From: Pseudomonas sp. MN1F
Lineage (GTDB): Bacteria > Pseudomonadota > Gammaproteobacteria > Pseudomonadales > Pseudomonadaceae
Direction of reading: 5' to 3'
NCBI RefSeq assembly: GCF_009391885.1
Contig: NZ_VZII01000058.1
Coordinates: forward strand, 155,761-219,760
Length of the DNA: 64,000 nucleotides
Part shown: piece after piece, positions 1 to 8,189 of the stretch
How the letters are laid out: the number at the start of each line of letters is the position of its first letter
How positions within the stretch are numbered: the first letter of the stretch is position 1
Notes under the pieces: model-generated
Seen by the model: the letters and a program-made list of their open reading frames with translations, nothing else
The model's database searches: none
What the model was told of the DNA's origin: nothing
Position numbers and translations under genes: made by a program

Positions 1-1690
1 CCAGGTGCAGCCGGTCGAAGACCTTGCCGAGGCCCTGGCACGGCGTGCAGCCCTGGGCGAAGGGCAGAGCCTGGTGAGCCGCGATGGCTACTGGGTCGGT
101 CGCCATTTCCTGCGCGTCAGCCGGGGTGGCGAGGCCCAGGGCGGCGTGCTCGCCCGTGGCCAGGAAATCGAACGCCTGGGGCAGGAGCAGTTGGAGTTTG
201 AAGACGCGCTGGGGCAGCTGGAGCAGCAGCTTCAGGCGGCCCGCGAGCAGCAGCTGGACCTGGAAGAACAGCGTGAGCAACTGCGCCGCCGCACCCAGGA
301 AGAAAGCCGCCAGCACGGTGAACTCAAGGCCAGCCTGTCCGCCGGCCGTGCCCGTGCCGAGCAGGTAGAGCTACGCCGCCGCCGCCTGCAGGAAGAGCTG
401 ACCGAGCTTCAGGAGCAGCGTGCCCTGGAGCAGGAGCAGTTGGGCGAGGCGCGCCTGGTGCTGCAAGAAGCTCTGGACCTGATGGCCCAGGACACCGAGC
501 AGCGCGAACAGTTGATGGCGCGCCGCGACACCCTGCGCGAAGGCCTTGATCGCATTCGCCAGGAAGCCCGCCAGCACAAGGATCATGCCCACCAACTGGC
601 CGTGCGTCTGGGCTCGCTGCGTGCGCAGCACGACTCCACCCGTCAGGCTCTGGAGCGCCTGGAGCAGCAGGCCGTACGCCTGAGCGAGCGCCAGGAGCAG
701 TTGAGCCTGAACCTGGAAGAAGGTGAGGCTCCGCTCGAAGAACTGCGCCTGAAGCTCGAAGAGTTGCTGGAGCGGCGCATGAGCGTCGACGAAGAAATGC
801 GCCTGGCGCGCCTGCACATGGATGAAGCCGACCGCGCACTGCGCGATGCCGAAAAGCGCCGCACCCAGGCCGAGCAGCAAGCCCAGCTGCTGCGTGGCCA
901 GCTGGAGCAGATGCGCCTGGAAAACCAGGGCCTGGATATCCGTCGAAAAACCCTACAGGAACAATTGCTGGCCGACGGCTACGATTTGCAGGGCGTGCTC
1001 GCCACCGTCGAGGCCGATGCCAGCGAGCAGGGCACCGAGCAGGAGCTGGAGCAGATCGAAGGCCGCATCCAGCGCCTGGGTGCGATCAACCTGGCGGCCA
1101 TCGAGGAGTACGAGCAGCAGTCCGAGCGCAAGAGTTACCTGGACGCCCAGGACGCCGACCTGGTCGAGGCCCTGGACACCCTGGAAAACGTCATCCGCAA
1201 GATCGACAAGGAAACCCGCAACCGCTTCAAGGATACCTTTGATCAGATAAATGCCGGATTACAGGCACTTTTTCCAAAAGTTTTCGGTGGTGGCAGCGCT
1301 TATCTGGAACTGACGGGCGAAGATCTACTCGATACAGGGGTGACGATCATGGCGCGTCCGCCGGGCAAGAAGAACAGCACCATCCATCTGCTGTCCGGCG
1401 GCGAGAAGGCACTGACTGCATTGGCGCTGGTGTTTGCCATCTTCAAGTTGAACCCCGCACCGTTCTGCATGCTCGACGAAGTCGATGCGCCGCTGGACGA
1501 TGCCAACGTCGGGCGGTACGCCCGGCTGGTCAAGGAAATGAGTGAAAGCGTGCAGTTCATCTACATCACCCATAACAAGATTGCCATGGAGATGGCGGAT
1601 CAATTGATGGGGGTGACCATGCATGAGCCCGGTTGTTCACGTCTTGTTGCAGTTGATGTGGAGGAGGCCCTGGCCATGGTGGACGCCTGA
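1..1690 (+). CDS. smc: Chromosome segregation ATPase SMC, C-terminal part (5' end outside window)
   Basis: This is the 3' part of an SMC gene. SMC dimers organise and help segregate the nucleoid together with ScpAB. The reading frame is already open at the left edge, so the N-terminal Walker A half and most of the hinge are missing. What remains is a long Gln/Glu/Arg-rich coiled coil, then the C-terminal ATPase half with the ABC signature LLSGGEKALTALA and a Walker B/D-loop, FCMLDEVDAPLDDANVGRY. These motifs are diagnostic of SMC rather than RecN or SbcC. The neighbours zipA and ligA downstream match the usual Pseudomonas order. The gene ends in TGA about 200 bases before zipA. Confidence 0.96.
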   Translation, partial: QVQPVEDLAEALARRAALGEGQSLVSRDGYWVGRHFLRVSRGGEAQGGVLARGQEIERLGQEQLEFEDALGQLEQQLQAAREQQLDLEEQREQLRRRTQEESRQHGELKASLSAGRARAEQVELRRRRLQEELTELQEQRALEQEQLGEARLVLQEALDLMAQDTEQREQLMARRDTLREGLDRIRQEARQHKDHAHQLAVRLGSLRAQHDSTRQALERLEQQAVRLSERQEQLSLNLEEGEAPLEELRLKLEELLERRMSVDEEMRLARLHMDEADRALRDAEKRRTQAEQQAQLLRGQLEQMRLENQGLDIRRKTLQEQLLADGYDLQGVLATVEADASEQGTEQELEQIEGRIQRLGAINLAAIEEYEQQSERKSYLDAQDADLVEALDTLENVIRKIDKETRNRFKDTFDQINAGLQALFPKVFGGGSAYLELTGEDLLDTGVTIMARPPGKKNSTIHLLSGGEKALTALALVFAIFKLNPAPFCMLDEVDAPLDDANVGRYARLVKEMSESVQFIYITHNKIAMEMADQLMGVTMHEPGCSRLVAVDVEEALAMVDA

Positions 1691-1895
1691 TGAGCGAAGA
1701 TAGGGCGAAAAGCGTAGGCAAATGCCCCTGTCATGTGCGACAGACGGTGTAAAGTTGTCTTTGGTCGTGCTAGCTTAATGTCACTCGTTTTTTTGCGTGG
1801 GTAAAACGCCTGTCAGAACATAGAGTTGGCGCCACGTGTTAAAGGGCTTTGAACCCTTTGTTTTCAAGCATATTTTTATAGAGGCACGGGATTAC

Positions 1896-2780
1896 ATGGA
1901 AATCGGTCTGCGCGAGTGGCTGATCGTCATCGGCGTCATAGTCATCGCCGGTATTCTTTTCGACGGCTGGCGCCGCATGCGCGGCGGGAAAGGCAAGCTG
2001 AAATTCCGTCTGGATCGCAGTTATTCCAACCTGCCGGACGAGGAGGGTAGCGCTGAGGTGCTTGGCCCGTCGCGGGTGCTGGATGCCCAGAAGGAGCCTG
2101 AACTGGACGAGACCGACCTGCCCTCGGTCAGTGCACCAGCGCGCGAACGTGAGCGCGAGCCGAAGCCGGCCAAGGCCAGCAAGCGCGGCAAGCGTGTGGC
2201 CGAAGCGCAGCAGCAGGGCGACCTGAACCTGGCCGCCGAGCCGCGCGAGCCCGACCTGTTCGCCGATGCCGACGAAGATTTCACTGCCGACAACACCCGC
2301 AGCAGCGGCTTTGCGGCCACTGGCAATGCAGCCAAGGAGTTGCCACCGGTCGAGGAAGTGCTGGTGATCAGCGTGATTTCCCGCGACGAAGGTGGCTTCA
2401 AGGGCCCGGCCCTGCTGCAGAACATTCTCGAAAGCGGCCTGCGTTTTGGCGAGATGGATATCTTCCACCGCCACGAAAGCATGGCCGGTCACGGTGAAGT
2501 GCTGTTCTCCATGGCCAACGCGGTCAAGCCTGGCATCTTCGACCTGGACGACATCGACCACTTCAGCACCCGTGCGGTGAGCTTCTTCCTTGGCCTGCCA
2601 GGCCCGCGTCATCCTAAGCAGGCCTTCGACGTGATGGTGGCGGCAGCGCGCAAGCTGGCCCACGAGCTCAATGGCGAACTGAAGGACGACCAGCGCAGCG
2701 TGCTGACCGCCCAGACCATCGAGCACTACCGCCAGCGCATCGTCGAATTCGAGCGCCGTGCGCTGACCCAGAAGCGCTGA
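1896..2780 (+). CDS. zipA: Cell division protein ZipA
   Basis: ZipA tethers FtsZ filaments to the inner membrane during septum formation. The start chosen gives MEIGLREWLIVIGVIVIAG, an N-terminal membrane anchor at about residues 6-22. A basic, then acidic and proline-rich linker follows (about 30-145). The C-terminal FtsZ-binding domain begins near residue 150 (VEEVLVISVISRDEGGFKG). The frame stays open 20 codons further upstream, but that extension would put a charged, unlikely peptide before the anchor, and the chosen ATG has a GAGG a short distance upstream. At 294 aa it fits pseudomonad ZipA. It lies between smc and ligA, as in related genomes. Confidence 0.95.
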   Translation: MEIGLREWLIVIGVIVIAGILFDGWRRMRGGKGKLKFRLDRSYSNLPDEEGSAEVLGPSRVLDAQKEPELDETDLPSVSAPAREREREPKPAKASKRGKRVAEAQQQGDLNLAAEPREPDLFADADEDFTADNTRSSGFAATGNAAKELPPVEEVLVISVISRDEGGFKGPALLQNILESGLRFGEMDIFHRHESMAGHGEVLFSMANAVKPGIFDLDDIDHFSTRAVSFFLGLPGPRHPKQAFDVMVAAARKLAHELNGELKDDQRSVLTAQTIEHYRQRIVEFERRALTQKR

Positions 2781-2834
2781 TTTGCCCAAGTGGGCGGACC
2801 TGGCCTCGGTCTCGCCCACCCTGTTTCAAGCGCA

Positions 2835-2858
2835 AGAGCAGCCCTGGGCTGCTCTTTT
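2835..2858 (+). terminator. Intrinsic terminator after zipA
   Basis: A 9-bp perfect stem (AGAGCAGCC / GGCTGCTCT) with a CTG loop runs straight into TTTT. It sits between the zipA stop and the ligA start, so ligA probably has its own promoter or relies on partial read-through. Confidence 0.8.
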
Positions 2859-2880
2859 GCTTTGCAAGAGAACCTGAAGA

Positions 2881-5211
2881 ATGACCGCCGAAACCCGAAT
2901 CCACGAACTGCGCGCCGAGCTTGATCAGCACAACTACCGCTACTACGTGCTCGACGAGCCGAGCGTGCCCGATGCCGAGTACGACCGCCTGTTCAATGAG
3001 CTCAAGGCGCTCGAAGCCGAGCACCCGCACCTGGTGACCCCTGACTCGCCTACCCAGCGTGTCGGTGGTGCTGCCCTGGCGGCCTTCAGCCAGGTTCGCC
3101 ACGAAGTGCCGATGCTCAGCCTGGGCAACGCCTTCGAGGAGGCCGACCTGCGTGAGTTCGGCCGCCGCGTGGTCGATGGGCTCGACCAGCCCGGCACGGT
3201 GGACTTCAGTTGCGAGCCGAAGCTCGATGGCCTGGCGGTGAGCCTGCTCTATCGTAACGGCCAGCTGGTGCAGGGCGCCACTCGGGGCGACGGCACCACC
3301 GGCGAGGACATCAGCGCCAACGTGCGTACCGTGCGCAACATCCCGCTGAAGCTGCACGGTGAAGGTTGGCCCGCCGTGCTCGAAGTGCGTGGTGAGGTGT
3401 ACATGAGCAAGGCCGGCTTCGACCGCCTCAATGCCGCCCAGGCTGAAGCCGGTGGCAAGACTTTTGCCAACCCGCGCAACGCCGCTGCCGGCAGCCTGCG
3501 CCAGCTGGATTCGAAGATCACCGCCAGCCGCCCGCTGGAATTCTGCTGCTACGGCGTCGGGCAGGTCTCCGCGAGCATCGGCGAAAGCCACATTGGCATC
3601 CTTGAGCAGCTCAAGCAGTGGGGCCTGCCGATCAGTCGAGAGCTCAGGCATGCGGCCGGTATCGAAGAGTGCCTGGCCTATTACCGCGACATCGGCGAAC
3701 GGCGCAACAGCCTGCCGTACGAGATCGACGGCGTGGTATTCAAGGTCAATAGCCTGGCGGCCCAGCGTGAGCTGGGCTTCCGCGCCCGTGAACCGCGGTG
3801 GGCCATTGCCCATAAGTTCCCGGCCATGGAAGAGCTCACCGAAGTGCTGGACGTGGAATTCCAGGTCGGCCGTACCGGCGCGGTCACGCCGGTGGCGCGC
3901 CTGAAACCGGTCAAGGTGGCGGGCGTGACGGTGTCCAACGCTACCCTGCACAACATGGACGAAATCGCCCGGCTGGGGCTGCGCATCGGTGACACGGTGA
4001 TCATCCGCCGTGCCGGTGACGTGATCCCGCAGGTCATGCAAGTGGTGCTCGAGCGCCGCCCCGAAGGTGCCCGTCCGGTACACGTGCCGAGCGAATGCCC
4101 GGTCTGTGGCTCCCAGGTCGAACGTACCCAGCTGGTCAAGCGCAGCAAGGGCAAGGAAACTACCAGTGAAGGTGCGGTGTACCGCTGCGTCGGCCGCCTG
4201 GCCTGCGCTGCCCAGCTCAAGCAGGCAATCATTCACTATGTGTCTCGCCGCGCCATGGACATTGATGGCCTGGGCGAGAAAAGCGTCGAGCAGCTGGTGG
4301 ATGAAGGGCTGATCAGCTCGCCCGCCGACTTGTACAAGCTGGAGTTCGATCAGATCGTCGGCCTGGAGGGCTTTGCCGAGGTTTCCAGCAAGAAGCTGCT
4401 GGACGCCATCGAGGCCAGCAAGCGCCCGAGCCTGGCGCGTTTCATCTATGCCTTGGGCATTCCCGATGTCGGCGAGGAGACCGCCAAGGTCCTGGCCCGT
4501 TCGCTGGGCAGCCTGGCCCGCGTGCAGCAGGCGCTGCCACAGGTGCTGACCTACTTGCCGGACATCGGCCTGGAGGTCGCCTACGAGATCCACAACTTCT
4601 TCGAGGACGAGCACAACCGTAAGGTCATCGAGCAGTTGCTGGCCAGCGGCATGCAGTTGCAGGACGAAGGTGAGCTGGCCGCCGAATTCGCCGCCAGCAC
4701 GACCCTTGCCGGCATGATCGCCAAGCTGGACATCGCTTCGGTCGGCCCGACCGGCGCCGAGAAGCTGGCAGCCAAGCTCGATAGCCTGGACAAGATCATC
4801 GCCGCTGACGGCATCGACCTGCGTCAGGCGCTGGCGGCGAAGCAGGCCGACGCGGTGCGCGAATTCTTCAAGGATGAGGCCAACCAGAAGCTGGCCCGTG
4901 ATATCGAGGCCCAGTTGTTGGCTTTCGGCATGCACTGGAGCAGCGAGAAGAAGGTGGCTGAAGGCCTGCCGCTCGCCGGCCAGACGTGGGTGCTGACGGG
5001 GTCCCTGGAGCGTTTCAGTCGCGACATCGCCAAAGAGAAGCTGGAGGGCTTGGGCGCCAAGGTGGCCGGCTCGGTGTCTGGCAAGACCCACTGCGTGGTC
5101 GCCGGCCCTGGTGCTGGCTCCAAACTGGCCAAGGCCAGTGAGTTGGGGGTGAAGGTGCTGGACGAGGATGCCTTCGTTGCCTTCCTGGCGGGGCATGGCA
5201 TCACTGTCTAA
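2881..5211 (+). CDS. ligA: NAD-dependent DNA ligase LigA
   Basis: LigA seals nicks in duplex DNA with NAD+ as the adenylate donor and joins Okazaki fragments. The 776-residue product shows the N-terminal Ia domain, the adenylation motif CEPKLDGLAVS with the catalytic Lys near residue 113, an OB-fold, and a Cys4 zinc finger (CPVCGS ... CVGRLAC). Helix-hairpin-helix repeats and a C-terminal BRCT domain (about residues 695-776, starting near LAGQTWVLTGSLERF) complete it. It is longer than the roughly 670 residues of the E. coli enzyme. The extra length lies in the zinc-finger/HhH half, as is usual in Pseudomonas. A short hairpin and T-run follow the stop. Confidence 0.97.
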   Translation: MTAETRIHELRAELDQHNYRYYVLDEPSVPDAEYDRLFNELKALEAEHPHLVTPDSPTQRVGGAALAAFSQVRHEVPMLSLGNAFEEADLREFGRRVVDGLDQPGTVDFSCEPKLDGLAVSLLYRNGQLVQGATRGDGTTGEDISANVRTVRNIPLKLHGEGWPAVLEVRGEVYMSKAGFDRLNAAQAEAGGKTFANPRNAAAGSLRQLDSKITASRPLEFCCYGVGQVSASIGESHIGILEQLKQWGLPISRELRHAAGIEECLAYYRDIGERRNSLPYEIDGVVFKVNSLAAQRELGFRAREPRWAIAHKFPAMEELTEVLDVEFQVGRTGAVTPVARLKPVKVAGVTVSNATLHNMDEIARLGLRIGDTVIIRRAGDVIPQVMQVVLERRPEGARPVHVPSECPVCGSQVERTQLVKRSKGKETTSEGAVYRCVGRLACAAQLKQAIIHYVSRRAMDIDGLGEKSVEQLVDEGLISSPADLYKLEFDQIVGLEGFAEVSSKKLLDAIEASKRPSLARFIYALGIPDVGEETAKVLARSLGSLARVQQALPQVLTYLPDIGLEVAYEIHNFFEDEHNRKVIEQLLASGMQLQDEGELAAEFAASTTLAGMIAKLDIASVGPTGAEKLAAKLDSLDKIIAADGIDLRQALAAKQADAVREFFKDEANQKLARDIEAQLLAFGMHWSSEKKVAEGLPLAGQTWVLTGSLERFSRDIAKEKLEGLGAKVAGSVSGKTHCVVAGPGAGSKLAKASELGVKVLDEDAFVAFLAGHGITV

Positions 5212-5239
5212 AGGTGAAGGTCGCCGTGCAACCCGGACA

Positions 5240-5264
5240 AGTCATTGAGAAATGATGACTTTTT
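5240..5264 (+). terminator. Probable terminator after ligA
   Basis: AGTCAT and ATGACT form a short stem around a nine-base loop, directly followed by TTTT. It lies between the ligA stop and the promoter of the 4.5S RNA. The stem is short, so efficiency is uncertain. Confidence 0.55.
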
Positions 5265-5276
5265 CGTGCGTAGAGG

Positions 5277-5304
5277 TTGTATCTTCGCCCCAGACCGGTA
5301 CAAT
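5277..5304 (+). promoter_or_regulatory. Sigma-70 promoter of the 4.5S RNA gene
   Basis: TTGTAT (5277-5282) and TACAAT (5299-5304) are separated by 16 bp, a good housekeeping promoter. Transcription would start near 5311. The transcript would then begin with a GCTCGC/GCGAGC leader hairpin just ahead of the mature 4.5S RNA. Confidence 0.75.
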
Positions 5305-5335
5305 GGCGCGGCTCGCTGCTTGGCGAGCCGCGTAG

Positions 5336-5449
5336 TGGTGGCCCCATCGGTCCCCCCGCATTGATTACCCGTTAACCTGGTCAGGCCCGGAAGGGAGCAG
5401 CCATAGCGGGAACATCGAGTGCCGGGGTGTGGCTGGTGGGGCCGCCTCC
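5336..5449 (+). ncRNA. ffs: 4.5S RNA (signal recognition particle RNA)
   Basis: This RNA pairs with Ffh to target nascent membrane proteins to FtsY and the translocon. The diagnostic SRP domain IV apical sequence is present at about 5379-5402 (GGTCAGGCCCGGAAGGGAGC, with the GGAA tetraloop and asymmetric internal loop). The ends pair: GGTGGCCCCA at 5337 with TGGGGCCGCC ending at 5446. The length of about 110 nt fits the short bacterial form. Exact mature ends are inferred from pairing. It has its own promoter upstream. Confidence 0.95.
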
Positions 5450-5514
5450 ATTTCCGGGGTCGGAAAACTTCATTTGGCCCTGCTTTTAGTTTCATCCCCC
5501 TCTGTATCACTTGG

Positions 5515-5694
5515 CTACAGGTGTCGCATGATCAATGTGCCGACAACTATCAAGGTCAAAGTGAATCCTGCGCCCAGGCAGAAAGGCAGCACCTCTTGCC
5601 ATATGGATACGTTCCTGGCTCTGCGCATGTCCTCTTCCATTGCCTCGAGATCATGGTGGAATTGCTCGCGAATTTCCTGGATCGACCGATGCAT
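5515..5694 (-). CDS. Tiny membrane protein, unknown function (59 aa)
   Basis: I do not recognise this gene. The 59-residue product starts MHRSIQEIREQFHHDLEAME, a charged, probably helical segment. It ends in one hydrophobic helix (about residues 35-56, through FTLTLIVVGTLIM) and a basic tail. A good ribosome site (AGAGGA, about 6 bases upstream) precedes the ATG. It lies 31 bases downstream of the 63-aa gene on the same strand, and the two share a layout of cytoplasmic helix plus C-terminal membrane span, so they probably form a small operon. Being this short, it would be missed by many gene callers. Confidence 0.65.
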   Translation of the reverse strand: MHRSIQEIREQFHHDLEAMEEDMRRARNVSIWQEVLPFCLGAGFTLTLIVVGTLIMRHL

Positions 5695-5725
5695 GAGCTT
5701 CCTCTTGTAGCTGGTTAGCTGGTAG

Positions 5726-5917
5726 TTATCTGGTCAGGAGGCTGATGATTGTGCCTATCGCCCCCAGTGCGGCGGAGCCGACTACGTACGGATACCAGAA
5801 TGTCTCCCGTTTGAGTTTGCTCGCTTCAGCCAGAAATTTACTGGCTTCGGCTCTGAGTTTGTGGTTCTCGATCAGAAGCCTGTCGAGTTCAAGATTGTCA
5901 CGGTCGTCCTGACGCAT
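5726..5917 (-). CDS. Small coiled-coil membrane protein, unknown function (63 aa)
   Basis: I recognise no named family. The N-terminal two thirds is a heptad-like charged helix (LLIENHKLRAEASKFLAEAS). The C-terminus is a membrane span (WYPYVVGSAALGAIGTIISL). AAGGAAG sits about 6 bases before the ATG. It is the first gene of a two-gene unit with the 59-aa gene. Local base composition is lower in GC than ligA or dnaX, consistent with accessory DNA placed next to the 4.5S RNA gene. A membrane-anchored coiled coil could be a holin-like, toxin-like or scaffold protein; nothing in the sequence decides. Confidence 0.7.
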   Translation of the reverse strand: MRQDDRDNLELDRLLIENHKLRAEASKFLAEASKLKRETFWYPYVVGSAALGAIGTIISLLTR

Positions 5918-6183
5918 GAGGCTTCCTTGTTCGATAGCGAGCGCGCCTGTACAGCTATTTTGTTCTGTTTCCTTTCTTGGGGAAATCGTTCGCTTCGGAT
6001 GTGGTTGTAGTCTCGGGGGCTTTGATTTTCCGATATTTCAAGGGCTGCAGCGTGTGCCTGGAATTCTCCTTGGTTAAAAAGAGAAATCTCCTACACGCAT
6101 TCATTTGCTGAAGAATTATCCTACGCAACCTGTCGCCACCCGTCTGATTGTCCCTGGGAAGCCTGCCCTTTAGCATTTTGTGG

Positions 6184-6320
6184 TCGCTGTCGGTTCAGCG
6201 ATCGGGTGTGGAAGCCCAGCAAGTACACTGGCGGTTGTCGTTATGGCAGCTGTGCGCGGGAGGTATTCGTACCTGCCGGGTTTGCCGTGTACCTGGTCTT
6301 CCACCCCGTGTACAGCTGCC
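6184..6320 (+). ncRNA. Candidate structured RNA leader upstream of the 89-aa gene
   Basis: The 455 bases between the small-protein operon and the 89-aa gene contain three nested inverted repeats. The first is TCGCTG/CAGCGA (6184-6201). An outer 9-bp perfect stem pairs GGCAGCTGT (6245-6253) with ACAGCTGCC (6312-6320). Inside it, AGGTA-TTCG-TACCT (6261-6274) has a UUCG-type loop. I see no convincing ORF here. The arrangement looks like a structured 5' leader or small RNA that ends about 50 bases before the gene. The fold is inferred by eye; no known Rfam family was identified. Confidence 0.45.
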
Positions 6321-6372
6321 ACCCTTATGCGTGGAAGCAAGAGGAGCGCAGCACAATCAACACGGAGCTGTT

Positions 6373-6642
6373 ATGAAAAAGATTGTTCCTGATCCACCCC
6401 ATAATCTCGATCCGCAGCCAGGCAAGGTCCTGTCTCGCGCCATCAGCGAGGGCATTGTCCCGATGGAATACGTGCTGATGAATGTTTCCCACTACTTGAT
6501 GTTCGCCTACAGCGACAGTCGGCGGGCGCTGGAGCGCATTGAGGACGAAGAAACTAGGCAATTGCTTCAGCATGGCTTGCGAGCGATGCAGATTGCCTGT
6601 GGGCAGGCGGATGCGCTGGTGACGGCTATGGAGCGGAAGTGA
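6373..6642 (+). CDS. Small Pseudomonas-type protein of unknown function (89 aa)
   Basis: The product begins MKKIVPDPPHNLDPQPG, resembling the MxKxxPxPP start of small Pseudomonas proteins annotated DUF3077 or DUF6124. Its C-terminal half is a predicted helical bundle (YVLMNVSHYLMFAYSDSRRA ... ALVTAMERK). GGAGC lies about 5 bases before the ATG. The frame is open further upstream through the possible structured leader, but the MKKIVPDPP start and the ribosome site favour this ATG. No function can be assigned. The family link rests on the N-terminal motif only. Confidence 0.75.
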   Translation: MKKIVPDPPHNLDPQPGKVLSRAISEGIVPMEYVLMNVSHYLMFAYSDSRRALERIEDEETRQLLQHGLRAMQIACGQADALVTAMERK

Positions 6643-6681
6643 TCGTGTAAGGGCTGGCAGGCGCTCGCCACGACAGCTTCA

Positions 6682-6716
6682 GCGCCTGTGAGATCGAGCG
6701 CCGCCTGTGCGGCGCT
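6682..6716. repeat. Intergenic palindromic repeat (REP-like)
   Basis: A stem AGCGCCGC/GCGGCGCT (6697-6716) follows CGCCTGTGAGATCGAGCGCC. The 23 bases 6683-6705 are identical to 61841-61863 elsewhere in this window, and a related core occurs near 49274. It lies between convergent genes and could serve as a bidirectional terminator. Confidence 0.6.
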
Positions 6717-6731
6717 GTCCGGCTGATACCT

Positions 6732-7157
6732 TTACAGGTTGTATTTCTCATCGATTCTGCGTTTGTCGAGCGCATAGCGCTTGATGTCGATCGCTTCAGT
6801 CTCCAGTTGGGCATCCAGTTCGTCCATCTCGCGTTTTTTCAGTGTTGCGATATGAGCCTTGGTGGCTTGATAGTTGATCATCTCTGCAGCGTCATGCCCG
6901 CTGACAGGGTCCCAGAGGATGGAGAGCGGCCAGCACAGCAGGTTCACCACACCAAAGCCGTAAGCGCGACCGTAGAACGATCCGCCACCTGGAAGCAGGC
7001 CGAGGCCGGCGGCAAGCCCGGGTTTTTTCTCTTCTACCGAGAGGTTTCTGGCGCGGTAGCCAGCGAGTTCCGACTCCTGGACCGAATTGAGGCCGGTGGC
7101 ACAGCCAGTGGTCAGCGCTATCAATGCGGCAGCGGTCAGATTTCGAACGGTGGACAT
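6732..7157 (-). CDS. Putative lipoprotein, unknown function (141 aa)
   Basis: The N-terminus MSTVRNLTAAALIALTTGCA is a lipoprotein signal, with the lipid-modified Cys at residue 19. A Gly-rich, hydrophobic segment follows (GLAAGLGLLPGGGSFYGRAY, then VVNLLCWPLSILWDP), similar to a membrane hairpin of the TM2 type. The C-terminus is a charged helix ending RRIDEKYNL. Such small lipoproteins are common in pseudomonads, but I know of no assigned role. It is transcribed alone, convergent with the 89-aa gene. Confidence 0.75.
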   Translation of the reverse strand: MSTVRNLTAAALIALTTGCATGLNSVQESELAGYRARNLSVEEKKPGLAAGLGLLPGGGSFYGRAYGFGVVNLLCWPLSILWDPVSGHDAAEMINYQATKAHIATLKKREMDELDAQLETEAIDIKRYALDKRRIDEKYNL

Positions 7158-7299
7158 GCAACTTTCCTTAGTGTGGATACGGTACTCGCCCGTCGCTGGG
7201 CGTCGGGGGTGCGTAACTCTACACTGGGTAGTGGCACATTGATATTGTGTCGTTGCTAGCGTTTCGGGGTGCTGTCAGGCGGTCGTTTTCCAATTCGGC

Positions 7300-8066
7300 T
7301 CAAGGCTGGACCACCGAGATCTCCCCTGAATACCCTGTCGCCCCATACCGCTGCACAATCCGCTCAATTTCCCCCGACTGCCTCATCCGCACCAAGGCCC
7401 GTAAAACCCCCTGGGTCGGTATCGCCGGGTCATTCCTCACCATGCACCCCAGCGCCTGTTCCTCCAGCACCGCCTGCACCTGCAGGCGCTGCCCGGCTGG
7501 CAGGCCCTGGTTGAACCACTGCAGCGACAGCTCATTGCTCACCGCATGCTGATACCGCCCAACCTGCAGCTTCTGCAGCGCCAGTTGCTGGCTGCGGCTG
7601 TCTTCGCGCAGCAGGCGCCCCTGGGCAAACAGCGGCTCCAGCGTGCCGTAGGCATACCCCAGCACCGTGCCGATCGCCTGGGGGGCAGTTGTTCGGGGAG
7701 GGCAAAGGCGGCGTCGCCCGGTCGCCCGACCAGCACATCACGTTGCAGAATCAACGGAATGCTCCAGACAAAATTCCCCGGCCGATCATTGAACCACTGG
7801 CTGCTTACATAACAGCGCACATCGATATCGCCAGCGTCCATCGCCTGTTGCATGCGCAGGCGGGCCATCACGTGATACTCCGGGCGCACGCCGGCCTCCC
7901 GGGCCAATGCCTGGATAAGGTCGAGCACCAGGCCCTCCACCGGCTGGCCGCCTTCGACCCGCACCAGCGGCATGCTCCAGCTCTCGGCAACGGAAAAGCG
8001 CAGCACCGGCAGGTCCGCCAAGCTGTGAGTGCTCCAGAGCAAGAGCAGGGCCAGCAGTCGTCGCAA
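7300..8066 (-). pseudogene. Solute-binding (SBP family 3-like) periplasmic protein, frameshifted
   Basis: Two overlapping reading frames together make one extracellular solute-binding protein of about 255 residues. The first frame (from 8066) has a signal peptide, RRLLALLLLWSTHSLA, then VLRFSVAESWSMP. It reads correctly to PEQLPP near 7681. The second frame resumes with VLGYAYGTLEPLFAQG and ends at 7300 with RYGATGYSGEISVVQP. The break falls in a run of six G (7680-7685); one more G would restore a single frame. The likely start is TTG at 8066, seven bases after AGGAGG. It may be a real pseudogene, a phase-variable tract or a sequencing error. Confidence 0.75.
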
Positions 8067-8189
8067 TGCACATCCTCCTTGAACAGCGCGCCAGTTGCTT
8101 AGCTTAGACGAACCGCGCAGGGTGCAATTTTGCCCCCGCTCCGCTAGCATTAGCGATCTTCCGCTCGATCAGGCTGCGATGGTTTTTCG

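Noticed and set aside
2668..5196. 842-codon frame antisense to ligA, and similar long antisense frames opposite pvdL, dsbD and the Mo-hydroxylase gene
   Set aside because: These are shadows produced by GC-rich codon bias on the opposite strand; the plus-strand genes are unmistakable.
5955..6176. 73-codon minus-strand frame upstream of the 63-aa gene
   Set aside because: No ribosome site, composition unlike a protein, no recognisable feature; treated as non-coding.
7158..7299. Possible small gene between the lipoprotein and the frameshifted solute-binding protein
   Set aside because: No frame with a start and ribosome site longer than a few dozen codons; probably the lipoprotein promoter region.
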